Shown: positions 1-8,011 of the stretch, piece after piece | Layout: each line of letters starts with the position of its first letter | Numbering within the stretch: position 1 is the stretch's first letter | NCBI GenBank assembly: GCA_017451975.1 | Contig: JAFTNI010000235.1 | Span: 1 to 8,752, forward strand | Source of the DNA: Clostridia bacterium | GTDB lineage: Bacteria > Bacillota > Clostridia > Oscillospirales > CAG-272 | Length of the DNA: 8,752 nucleotides | Direction: 5' to 3' | The notes under the pieces: generated by a model | Seen by the model: the letters and a program-made list of their open reading frames with translations, nothing else | What the model was told of the DNA's origin: nothing | Database searches by the model: none | Program-made: the position numbers and the translations under genes

Positions 1-202
1 CACCGGTTCTTCCACTTATATTTACAGCGAACAGCTCAAAACATTCAACTATGCAGTTGGTCAGATCACATCCGGCGGTGTAGAACGTGCCGGTGTTGGT
101 ACAGCTTCTGCGGTTGTAATGATGATAGTTCCTATCGCGGTATTCGTTATAGGTCAGAGCAACGTTATTGAAACGATGGCATCTTCCGGTATGAAAGACT
201 AA
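1..202 (+). CDS. Carbohydrate ABC transporter permease, MalG type (C-terminal end only)
   Basis: The last 66 codons of a gene that begins before the window; the reading frame starts at base 2 and ends at TAA 200-202. A soluble stretch with TSGGVERAG is followed by a hydrophobic helix (TASAVVMMIVPIAVFVIG) and the short tail SNVIETMASSGMKD. A last membrane helix followed by a tail of the form 'Q.x.V.I.E.T.M.A..S.G.(I/M).K' is the usual ending of MalG-family sugar permeases, which form half of the membrane channel of a binding-protein-dependent importer. The EAA loop that contacts the ATPase is not in the window, so the family call rests on the C-terminus and the neighbours. The next gene starts 20 bases downstream, so it is in the same operon. 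This copy is distinct from the MalG-type gene at 6953-8011, whose tail (QRYLIQGIEHSGFGGV) differs. Confidence 0.72.
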   Translation, partial: TGSSTYIYSEQLKTFNYAVGQITSGGVERAGVGTASAVVMMIVPIAVFVIGQSNVIETMASSGMKD

Positions 203-222
203 TTAGGAGGGAAACGTTATTT

Positions 223-2403
223 ATGAAAAAATCATCTAAAATATTAGTAGCGGTTCTTTGCCTCTTGATGCTCCTCACAAGCATTCCGGTTTTTGCGGCA
301 TCCGCTCCTTATGAAACGTATACATATTCCATGGATGGCGAGCCTATGGCTTCGCCCCATGCATACGTTCCTGACAGAACAGTATCTAACTTTGATATGG
401 GTCTTAACACGGCCCTCACAAACCCGAAGGACCTTTTCGTTGGCCCCGACGGCAACATCTATATCTCCGACGCCCCTTCCGGTACATACGGTATTTGCCG
501 AGTTATAGTTCTTGACTCTGAATTCAAATATCAGTTCGAAATCACAGGATTTATCAACCAGAACGGTATCAGAGACAGCTTCTCTACACCCGACGGTTTG
601 TTCGTAAATGAAGAAAACATCTACGTTTGCGACTCTGAAAACCAGCGTATCGTAGTATTCGACCTCGTTGGTAACTTCGTAAGAATGATTGAAGCTCCCC
701 AGGCTGACGTAATGGGCGAAGATACAATCTTCCACCCCGTAGCAGTTTCCGTAGATGCTTCCGGCAAGCTTTACGTTGTTTCCGACCAGACATACTCCGG
801 CGTATTTGCTCTTGAAGCTGACGGTTCTTTCATCTGCTTTATCGGTGCACAGAAAGCTGACGTTCCGCTTGCAACAAGAATTCGTAGAATATTCTTCCCC
901 GACGTTGTTGCAGAAGAATATATCACATCCGCTTACAACAACATCACAATCGACGCAGACGGTTTCGTTTGGGTAACAACAGACGATATCGACCAGGAAA
1001 CGCTTGCTACAGCTATTTCCTCCGGCGATGCTACATATGCTCCCGTAAAACGTCTTAACAACCAGGGTGTTGACATCATGAGAAGAAACGGCTTCTTTAT
1101 CCCCGCAGGTGAAGTTTCCTTCAAAAATGATGCATCCTCTTCCGCAGGCACAAGCTCCAGCTCTGGCTCCAGCTCTACTTCTGCTGCTAACGGCCCCTCT
1201 AAGCTTATCGACGTTGCACTTGGCCCGAACGGTATGTGGTCTGTAATCGACAGCAGCCGTTGCAGAATTTACACATACGATAGCGACGGTAATATGCTTT
1301 TCGCTTTCGGTGATAAAGGTCAGCAGCTCGGTAACCTTTCCCAGCCCACAGCTCTCGCATACAGCGAAAGCGCACTTCTCGTTCTCGACTCCACACTTAA
1401 ATCCATCACGGTTTATAAGAGAGAACCCTACGGCGACGTTATTGACAAAGCGCTCGGCTTCACAGCAGAACGTAAATACAACGACGCTCTTACAATGTGG
1501 AATGAAATCTACAAAAACAACACAAACTTTGACGCAGCTCTCGTTGGTATCGGTACAAATCTTTACCGCGAAGGCGACTACGAAGCATCCCTTGAATACT
1601 TCAAGGCTGCAGGCGATATCACAAGCTACTCCGATTCCTTCAAGGCTATCAGAAAAGCTTGGGTAGAAAACTGGGTGCTTCTTCTTATCGCTATCGTTGT
1701 TATTGCTATTGTACTCCTCTCCAAGTTCCTCGGCTATGTTGGCAAAAAGAACAAAGAGGGTATTACAAAGCTCGGCAAGAGAACACTTTGGGAAGAATTC
1801 ATCTATGGCTTCTACCTCATTATGCACCCGTTCGACGGTTATTGGGACCTCAGACATGAAAAACGCGGTTCTGTAAGAGCTGCTATCCTCATCGACGCTG
1901 TAGTTGTTCTTTCTACGATCTACTACACAGTTGGTTCCGCTTACATCTTCAACCCCAACAAGAGCGAAGCTAACCCCTTCTCCGGCATACTCACAGTTTT
2001 CGTACCTCTTATGCTCTGGTGCGTATCTAACTGGTGCCTTACAACACTCTTCGACGGCGAAGGTAACTTTAAAGACATCTTTATTTCCACTTCTTACGCT
2101 TTGTTCCCGCTCGTTATTCTCTTGATACCCGTAACAGTGGCTACAAACTTCGCGACTCTCGATGAATCCGCAATGATCTCTCTCGTAATGTCCATCGGCT
2201 TTATCTGGCTCGGTATGCTCGTATTCTTCGGCATGGCAACCACACACGGTTACTCCATGGGTAAGAATATCCTCATCACAGGCGCTACGATTCTCGGTAT
2301 GATGTTCATCATGTTCATTATGATGCTCTTCACAAACCTCATTCAGCAGATGGTAATGTTCGTTACAGACATTGTTTCGGAAGTTTCGTTCCGCGTTAAA
2401 TAA
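223..2403 (+). CDS. Exported NHL beta-propeller / TPR-like / Yip1-domain membrane protein
   Basis: 726 residues. The start is supported by AGGAGG at 205-210 and by a clear signal peptide (MKKSSK, hydrophobic core, cleavage probably after VFA near residue 25). Residues about 65-405 show NHL-like propeller blades, with recurring 'P.(D/G).(L/V)..(G/D).(D/E)G.(I/L)Y(I/V).D' strands, for example NPKDLFVGPDGNIYISD (67-83), FSTPDGLFVNEENIYVCD (120-137), HPVAVSVDASGKLYVVSD (171-188) and ITIDADGFVWVTTDD (241-255). A Ser-rich linker (305-323) interrupts it. Residues about 410-475 are helical and TPR-like (YNDALTMWNEIYKNN, YEASLEYFKAAGD). A transmembrane helix lies at about 484-506. Residues about 525-715 resemble a Yip1 domain: an amphipathic HPFDGYWDLRHEKRGS entry, then about five membrane helices. 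The propeller should be outside the cell and the Yip1 part in the membrane. No enzyme motif is visible. Its job is unknown; scaffold or sensor for the neighbouring transporter is inference. The next gene starts 16 bases on. Confidence 0.8.
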   Translation: MKKSSKILVAVLCLLMLLTSIPVFAASAPYETYTYSMDGEPMASPHAYVPDRTVSNFDMGLNTALTNPKDLFVGPDGNIYISDAPSGTYGICRVIVLDSEFKYQFEITGFINQNGIRDSFSTPDGLFVNEENIYVCDSENQRIVVFDLVGNFVRMIEAPQADVMGEDTIFHPVAVSVDASGKLYVVSDQTYSGVFALEADGSFICFIGAQKADVPLATRIRRIFFPDVVAEEYITSAYNNITIDADGFVWVTTDDIDQETLATAISSGDATYAPVKRLNNQGVDIMRRNGFFIPAGEVSFKNDASSSAGTSSSSGSSSTSAANGPSKLIDVALGPNGMWSVIDSSRCRIYTYDSDGNMLFAFGDKGQQLGNLSQPTALAYSESALLVLDSTLKSITVYKREPYGDVIDKALGFTAERKYNDALTMWNEIYKNNTNFDAALVGIGTNLYREGDYEASLEYFKAAGDITSYSDSFKAIRKAWVENWVLLLIAIVVIAIVLLSKFLGYVGKKNKEGITKLGKRTLWEEFIYGFYLIMHPFDGYWDLRHEKRGSVRAAILIDAVVVLSTIYYTVGSAYIFNPNKSEANPFSGILTVFVPLMLWCVSNWCLTTLFDGEGNFKDIFISTSYALFPLVILLIPVTVATNFATLDESAMISLVMSIGFIWLGMLVFFGMATTHGYSMGKNILITGATILGMMFIMFIMMLFTNLIQQMVMFVTDIVSEVSFRVK
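1153..1176 (+). repeat. 12-base tandem repeat encoding the Ser-rich linker
   Basis: Two adjacent 12-base units (AGCTCCAGCTCT and GGCTCCAGCTCT) differ at one base. They lie in a low-complexity stretch (about 1135-1191) coding for Ser, Gly, Thr and Ala within the propeller protein. The frame is kept. It is probably a flexible surface loop between propeller blades that could vary in length between strains. Confidence 0.7.
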
Positions 2404-2419
2404 TAGGGAGGATTAATCA

Positions 2420-5400
2420 ATGAAACTGAACAAAATACTTGCGGCTATATTGGCTTTGACCATTTTAGTCGGCTGTTTTGCGCTCCCTGTAGGTGCTGCT
2501 TCTGACGACGCAACGGTTGCTTATGCAAACGACCCTAAAGCAGAAGACAAAATTGCTACGATGGAATCCGTTTTCAAAAATGGAGAATACGAACTTTTCT
2601 ACCAGTCCTACACAGGCGAAATTGCTATTAAAAACTTGAAAACAGGAGAATACACATTCTCCAACCCCTGTGACCTCGAAGTTATCGAACCCACAAAGTA
2701 CGAAGCTTCCAACGGTGAACACACAAAAACAGCGGCTCTCCTTTCTCAGATTATCGTAAAATATACAGACAAGAACACAAGCACGAGCAAATACCTCGGT
2801 AGCTTTGATAGCGCGGCTGTGCTTGGTAATCAGATCGAAATGATGAGAATAGACAACGGTATCCGCGTTGAATATGCTCTTGGTTCCGTAGAATCCAAGC
2901 GTCTTGTTCCTATCTGGATAGAGAAGAGCAGATTCGAAGAAAAAATCTATGACGTTATCAAAGACGCTGCAGGCGGCGAAGATAAAGAAATAGGTTCCTA
3001 CGGTGTTATTGTTGACCAGCTTAAGAAGGTTTACTACCGTGAAGTAAACTACGGCGCGGCTTCCGAAGCTGATAAGCAGCTCTTCCTTAAACAGTACCCC
3101 GTTCTTCAGACAAATCCCGACCTCGTATTTTATGTGCTTGCAGATACAGGTGCGCTCAGCCTTGCTAAAATCGAAGAGCTCATAAAGAACAACTGCCCCG
3201 AGTACACGTTCGACGAACTCGAAGCAGACCATACAACAACAGGTTACGACGGTAACTCTGTAGAGCCCCCGCTCTTCAGACTTGCTGTTGAATACACATT
3301 CGAAAACGGCGGTTTCTCCGCTACAGTTCCCGCAAAGAGTATTCGTTACAACGAAACAAACTACTCTCTCGACGAAATCGTAATTCTTCCTTATTTCGGT
3401 TGCACAACAACTGCTGAAGTTGTAGGCGCAGACGAAATGGTTAAGAAGCAGACAACAGACGGCTACCTCTTCCTTCCCGACGGTAGCGGTACAATCCTTG
3501 AATACTTCAACAAAGACGGCTCTGTAAAAACAGGCGTACAGAACATTTCTGTTTACGGCGTTGACTACGCTTACGAAAACCTTGAAAACGCAGTTATCAC
3601 AGCTAACTCCAAGGTTTGCCGTATCCCCGTATTCGGTCTTACAGATTACTATGATATAACAACTGAAACAGAACGCAGTGGCTTGGATAACTATTTCTCC
3701 AAGGAATCCTACCGCAGAGGCTTCGTTGCTATTATCACAGAAGGCGAATCTCTCGCAAAAATCACAGCATCTCTTGGCCAGCTCCTTTGGAACGGTCTTT
3801 CCGCAAGTAAGAGCACATACAATGCAGTTTATGCAGCATTCTCCATGCAGCAGACTGACAGCGTTACTCTCGGTTCTGCTCTCGGCGGCGGTACATCTAT
3901 GTCTCAGAGCATAGATACAAGATATATCGGTGACTATAAGATCCAGTATATCCTTCTTACAGAAGGTTCCGGCAAAGAACCTACATATTCCGGTATGGCA
4001 TCTGCTTACCGCGATTATCTCATCGAAGTAGACCCCTGCCTTGAAGAAGATGAGAATGGCAAAAAACAGATACCTTCTTTCGAAAATACACTTCCTCTTT
4101 ACATTCAGACACTTGGTTCCATGAGAGTAAGCGCAGAATTCCTTACATTCCCCGTAAAGGTAACAAGAGCGCTCACATCTTTTGAAAATATCAAGTCTAT
4201 GACAGATAAGTTTGCTGATGCAGAATATCCTATTACGAACGTTAAGTATATCCTTACAGGATATGTAAACGGTACGGCTTCTTCCAGCAAATATCCTACA
4301 TCTATTGCATTCAACAGCAAAGTTGGCGGCAATAAAGGCTTCAAAGATCTTGTTAAATATGCAGACGAAAACGGCATCGAAATTATGCCCAACTTCGATT
4401 TCGCCAACGTTACAAGAACAAACTGGGGCTTCTCCCTTAAGAAACACGCAGCACTTATGATGAGTGACCGTTATGCAACAAAGCGTAACTACGATGCAGT
4501 TTACCAGACAATTACCAGACGCGGCTTTGCAAACCTTGTTTCCACAACGGCTTACGAACACGTGTATGAGAAATTCTCTAAAGCTTACAGCAAATTCTTT
4601 GAAGGCGTTGACGGCTACAACGGTTCTCTCGCAGCTATGACACTCGGTACAGACCTTAACTCCGACTTTAATACGGAAAACCCCATCACACGTGAAGATT
4701 CCAAGCAGAATACGGTTGCATTCCTTAAAGATCTTGCAGATAACTACGATACACTCGCAGTTGAAGGCGGTAACTCTTACGCTATCCCTTATGCAGATAT
4801 GATCCTCTCCATTCCGCTTGACAATAGCAACTATGCTATTTCTTCCGCGGCTATCCCCTTCATGGGCATGGCTCTCCACGGTTACAAGAACTATGCCGGC
4901 GCTCCTCTCAATATGTCCGGTGACGTTCAGTACTCCATTTTGAAGTCTATCGAAAACGGCGCGGCTCCTTACTACTTCCTTGTATACGACCACGCTACAG
5001 ACCTCAGAACATCTCATGATCTCAGCGACTACTATTCTGCTGACTTCAACTCCTGGTTCGAAAAACCCACAGATGATTCTGTAAAAGACACAAGTATCCA
5101 GACAACATACAAAACACTTAATGAAGCTATCGGCGGTCTTCAGGGCGCTGTTATCTCCAACCACAACTTCTACACAGCATTCAAGCTTGATGTAAAAGAA
5201 TCCACGCTTCTCTTCTCTGAATACAACTCTGCAAAGGATGCTCTCGAAAACGCGAAAGCGGCTTACGAGGCAGCAGCAAAAGCAACAGAAGAGAACAAAT
5301 ATAGCGGCAACCTTTCCAAATTCATCTTTGCTGAACGTGATGCAAAGGCTGCATACCTCGCATCTGAAACAAACCTCGCAAACGTTGAAGCTCTTATCGA

Positions 5401-5911
5401 AAGAAACAACGTTGGCAATGTGGTTTCTGTAACTTATACTCAGGGCACAACAGTAAAAACCTTCTATATCAACTACAACAACTATGACGTTGTATTTGAA
5501 ACAGAGAAGGGCAAAGTATACCAGATCGCAGCTATGTCCTTTGTAACAAAGGAGACAGTTGATAAGAATGCGGTGGTTTACGAAATCGCGAAAGCTGCAG
5601 ACGTTGAAGACGCTTACATTGCTGCAACAAGCAAGAACGTTTCCGACTTCACAGCTGCAAACGAAAAGCTTATCGCAGCTATTGAAAAGAACAAAGCATA
5701 CGATATCAACCGTGCAGTTTCTTCTCTTAATGCAATTCTTGAAGATTTGGCTCCCGCAGCTGAAGGCGAAGTTGTAACAATTGATTACACGAACTCCGAC
5801 AACAAAGCGGCTACCATCTACATCAACTACACAAGCGGTAACGTTATCGTTAAGATAAGCCAGACAAGATTCGAGCTTATCCCCGCACAGAGCTATATCA
5901 TAATCGAGTGA
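2420..5911 (+). CDS. Large exported DUF5696-type protein, putative TIM-barrel glycan-active protein
   Basis: 1163 residues. Start supported by GGGAGG at 2406-2411, 8 bases before the ATG. The N-terminus is a signal peptide; it can be read either as a lipobox (LVGC, Cys19) or as signal peptidase I cleavage after VGA (about residue 26). Residues about 45-330 are beta-rich. From about 345, DGYLFLPDGSGTILEYFN and the following region resemble the core of DUF5696 proteins, which in other Firmicutes often sit beside sugar ABC transporters. Residues about 555-870 look like a (beta/alpha)8 barrel: YILTGYVNGT (610-619), VGGNKGFKDLVKYADENGIE (635-654), MPNFDFANV (656-664), LGTDLNSDF (742-750), IPFMGMALHGYKNYAGAPLN (812-831), SIENGAAPYYFLVYD (843-857). 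Asp660, Asp745, Asp749 and Glu782 are candidate acidic active-site residues, unproven. Residues about 935-1163 hold two copies of a helix plus beta-strand module. Glycoside hydrolase-like activity is inference; a non-catalytic glycan-binding role is possible. Confidence 0.68.
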   Translation: MKLNKILAAILALTILVGCFALPVGAASDDATVAYANDPKAEDKIATMESVFKNGEYELFYQSYTGEIAIKNLKTGEYTFSNPCDLEVIEPTKYEASNGEHTKTAALLSQIIVKYTDKNTSTSKYLGSFDSAAVLGNQIEMMRIDNGIRVEYALGSVESKRLVPIWIEKSRFEEKIYDVIKDAAGGEDKEIGSYGVIVDQLKKVYYREVNYGAASEADKQLFLKQYPVLQTNPDLVFYVLADTGALSLAKIEELIKNNCPEYTFDELEADHTTTGYDGNSVEPPLFRLAVEYTFENGGFSATVPAKSIRYNETNYSLDEIVILPYFGCTTTAEVVGADEMVKKQTTDGYLFLPDGSGTILEYFNKDGSVKTGVQNISVYGVDYAYENLENAVITANSKVCRIPVFGLTDYYDITTETERSGLDNYFSKESYRRGFVAIITEGESLAKITASLGQLLWNGLSASKSTYNAVYAAFSMQQTDSVTLGSALGGGTSMSQSIDTRYIGDYKIQYILLTEGSGKEPTYSGMASAYRDYLIEVDPCLEEDENGKKQIPSFENTLPLYIQTLGSMRVSAEFLTFPVKVTRALTSFENIKSMTDKFADAEYPITNVKYILTGYVNGTASSSKYPTSIAFNSKVGGNKGFKDLVKYADENGIEIMPNFDFANVTRTNWGFSLKKHAALMMSDRYATKRNYDAVYQTITRRGFANLVSTTAYEHVYEKFSKAYSKFFEGVDGYNGSLAAMTLGTDLNSDFNTENPITREDSKQNTVAFLKDLADNYDTLAVEGGNSYAIPYADMILSIPLDNSNYAISSAAIPFMGMALHGYKNYAGAPLNMSGDVQYSILKSIENGAAPYYFLVYDHATDLRTSHDLSDYYSADFNSWFEKPTDDSVKDTSIQTTYKTLNEAIGGLQGAVISNHNFYTAFKLDVKESTLLFSEYNSAKDALENAKAAYEAAAKATEENKYSGNLSKFIFAERDAKAAYLASETNLANVEALIERNNVGNVVSVTYTQGTTVKTFYINYNNYDVVFETEKGKVYQIAAMSFVTKETVDKNAVVYEIAKAADVEDAYIAATSKNVSDFTAANEKLIAAIEKNKAYDINRAVSSLNAILEDLAPAAEGEVVTIDYTNSDNKAATIYINYTSGNVIVKISQTRFELIPAQSYIIIE
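5414..5908 (+). repeat. Duplicated C-terminal beta motif within the DUF5696 protein
   Basis: Residues 999-1044 and 1116-1163 align with one small gap. The shared pattern is G-x-V-V-(S/T)-(V/I)-x-Y-T, then Y-I-N-Y, then a hydrophobic strand, then (Y/F)-(Q/E)-(I/L)-x-A-x-S-(F/Y). The first copy is at bases 5414-5551 and the second at 5765-5908. Each is preceded by an Ala/Lys/Glu-rich helical segment (about 935-998 and about 1050-1115). The DNA copies have diverged, so this is an old protein-level duplication rather than a recent DNA repeat. Confidence 0.65.
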
Positions 5912-5927
5912 AAGGAGGAGGGATAAT

Positions 5928-6932
5928 ATGAACACTACTGTTGATACAAAAAACAAAACGAAAAAACGCAAACGCGCTTCGTTGAATACTCGTAAAGCGA
6001 GAATGGGTTGGATATTTGTCCTTCCTTTCGTTCTCGGCTTGATATTGGTTTACATTCCGGTTATAATTGAATCTATCAGCTATAGCCTTGCAGAGTACAA
6101 CACGATTTCTGCTATACAGGGCGGCGGTTATACGCTTACTTGGGTAGGTCTTGATAACTTCAAAGAGGTTTTCAAACTCGTAGTTGACTCCAAAACAGGT
6201 GAAACATTTATAGAAATGATGGTTACTGACCTTGGTCAGCAGGCTATTGACATCGTTGCTATTCTTATGCTTTCCTTGTTTATCGCAGTACTTCTCAACC
6301 AGAAGATGGTTGGTCGTGCAGCATTCCGCGCTATCTTCTTCATCCCCGTTGTTGTTGGCGCGGGTATTATGACAAAAATCGATGCTACATCCGCAACCAT
6401 CCTCAGCACCGCTTCCGGTATGCTTGAAGAAATCGATACGGGTAGTGTAGCAGGCGGTGGCTTCGGTGGCATTGCAAGCGCGATGGATATCGGCGCAATG
6501 TTCGAAAGCCTCGGCTTTGGCGGCGAGCTCGTAACAATCGTTTCTGACCTCGTTGGCAATATCATGAATATCGTAAACCGTTCCGGTGTACAGATGCTTA
6601 TATTCCTTGCAGGTGTGCAGTCTATCTCCCCCTCGATTTACGAATCTTGCCAGGTGGAAGGCGCTTCCGCTTGGGAAATCTTCTGGAAGATCACACTTCC
6701 GATGCTCAGCCCTATGATCCTCGCAAACGCTATTTACACGGTTGTTGACGCGTTCACATCCGAAGGCAATAAGGTTATGGCAAGCATTATAGGCGAAAAT
6801 GGCGCGATTTCTCCTGACCCGATAGCTGCTGCTAAGGCTTGGCTCTATTTCGCAATGGTTGCTGTTGCTTTGATGGCGGTTATGGGTATCTGCTCGACGT
6901 TCGTATTCTACCAACGTCGTAACGATAAATAA
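5928..6932 (+). CDS. Carbohydrate ABC transporter permease, MalF type
   Basis: 334 residues; AAAGGAGG at 5911-5918 overlaps the preceding stop codon and sits 9 bases before the ATG. It is one of the two membrane subunits of a sugar importer. A basic cytoplasmic N-terminus (NKTKKRKRASLNTRKAR) precedes the first helix (about 27-48, with the common GWIFVLPFVLGLILVY pattern). Further helices lie at about 106-124, 131-149, 205-230, 258-276 and 304-327. The EAA loop that docks on the ATPase is clear at about 236-262: YESCQVEGASAWEIFWKITL followed by PMLSP. Unusual for the family is a Gly-rich segment of about 55 residues (150-205, including GSVAGGGFGG) between the third and fourth helices, predicted outside the membrane, which makes the protein somewhat longer than common 290-310 residue relatives. 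It pairs with the next gene, 20 bases downstream. Substrate cannot be read from the sequence. Confidence 0.9.
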   Translation: MNTTVDTKNKTKKRKRASLNTRKARMGWIFVLPFVLGLILVYIPVIIESISYSLAEYNTISAIQGGGYTLTWVGLDNFKEVFKLVVDSKTGETFIEMMVTDLGQQAIDIVAILMLSLFIAVLLNQKMVGRAAFRAIFFIPVVVGAGIMTKIDATSATILSTASGMLEEIDTGSVAGGGFGGIASAMDIGAMFESLGFGGELVTIVSDLVGNIMNIVNRSGVQMLIFLAGVQSISPSIYESCQVEGASAWEIFWKITLPMLSPMILANAIYTVVDAFTSEGNKVMASIIGENGAISPDPIAAAKAWLYFAMVAVALMAVMGICSTFVFYQRRNDK

Positions 6933-6952
6933 GAAGGAGGTAGGTTAAGTTT

Positions 6953-8011
6953 ATGAATTCTCAAACAAAAATAACAAAAGAGAGCAAAAACAAAATTAGA
7001 GCTGATTTTGACAGAGCTCCGCTTTCCGAAAGATTAAAAGCTAAATATCTTAACACATTCTTCTACAAGAAAGTGATAAGCTACCTTTTTAGATTCCTTC
7101 TTCTTCTCGGTATTTCTTACGTAATTCTTTATCCCTTTGCATCTAAGATAATGCAGTCTATCTTCAGCCCTGCTGACTTACTTCAGACAGACGTATTGCT
7201 CGTTTCCAAATATCCTACACTTGATACATATCAGTATTTGATTACGGAAAACGGCTACCTTGAAGCTTTGCTTAACACCGGCGTTCTTTCGCTCATGTGT
7301 GCTGTTATTCAGACATTCATCTGCGCATTTATCGGTTACGGCTTCGCAAAGTTCAAATTCAAAGGTAACAGCTTTATCTTTGGCTTGGTACTTTTCACAC
7401 TCCTTGTTCCTCACAAGGTTCTCGCATCCGCGTTTGTACAGCACTTCGTTAACTTCGACTTCCTCGGAATTCTCGAATCTACGCTTTACAAATGGCTCGA
7501 CTGGAAAACCGGTTTGCACGGCACATACGCTCCTTTCGTATTGATGTCTGCTACAGGTCTTGGATTTAAGAACGGTTTGTTCATCCTCTTGTTCCGTCAG
7601 TTCTACCGCGGTATTCCCGATGAGCTTGAAGAAGCTTCTTACGTTGACGGTTATGGCACGTTCAAAACCTTCTTCCGTATCATTCTTCCTTGCTCCGTTC
7701 CTATGCTTATCACAGTATTCGTTCTTTCTTTCTCTTGGCAGTGGACAGACATTTTCTACACGAACTTGTTCCTCCCCAACTCCGACACAGTGCTTCTTAC
7801 AAGCAACGCGTTCTGGTCTGCAATGCCCGCAACGCTTAAAGAAATCAGCGAAACTGTATTGCTCGGCAACTTGACCGCTACAAACTCCTACTCTGCAATC
7901 GTTATGAACACAGCAGGTATGCTCGTTGTAGCTCCCCTTGTCGTACTCTACCTCTTCTGCCAGAGATACCTCATTCAGGGTATCGAACACTCCGGCTTTG
8001 GTGGCGTATAA
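6953..8011 (+). CDS. Carbohydrate ABC transporter permease, MalG type
   Basis: 352 residues; AAGGAGGT at 6934-6941 matches the 16S anti-Shine-Dalgarno closely but lies 11 bases from the ATG. It is the partner of the preceding MalF-type subunit. A long polar N-terminus (1-40) precedes the first helix at about 43-66 (ending YVILYPFASKIMQSIF, a typical MalG opening). Other helices are at about 111-131, 141-160, 195-216, 249-269 and 315-337. The EAA loop at about 223-250 reads DELEEASYVDGYGTFKTFFR then IILPCSVP, matching the 'IPDELEEAA.IDG.S....F..I.LP' consensus. The C-terminus, FCQRYLIQGIEHSGFGGV, is a canonical MalG ending. The segment around 160-195 (WLDWKTGLHGTYAP) is slightly longer than usual. 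The stop codon lies inside the left arm of the terminator that ends the operon. Confidence 0.92.
   Translation: MNSQTKITKESKNKIRADFDRAPLSERLKAKYLNTFFYKKVISYLFRFLLLLGISYVILYPFASKIMQSIFSPADLLQTDVLLVSKYPTLDTYQYLITENGYLEALLNTGVLSLMCAVIQTFICAFIGYGFAKFKFKGNSFIFGLVLFTLLVPHKVLASAFVQHFVNFDFLGILESTLYKWLDWKTGLHGTYAPFVLMSATGLGFKNGLFILLFRQFYRGIPDELEEASYVDGYGTFKTFFRIILPCSVPMLITVFVLSFSWQWTDIFYTNLFLPNSDTVLLTSNAFWSAMPATLKEISETVLLGNLTATNSYSAIVMNTAGMLVVAPLVVLYLFCQRYLIQGIEHSGFGGV

Noticed and set aside
2465..5971. Very long open frame on the minus strand antisense to the DUF5696 gene (about 1168 codons), with similar ones opposite 244-2247, 5898-6914 and 7178-8017
   Set aside because: They are in the same codon phase opposite real genes and arise because the sense genes almost never use TTA, CTA or TCA codons, so the antisense lacks stops. 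Their translations are Cys- and Val-rich with no domain pattern, no ribosome site and no signal peptide logic.
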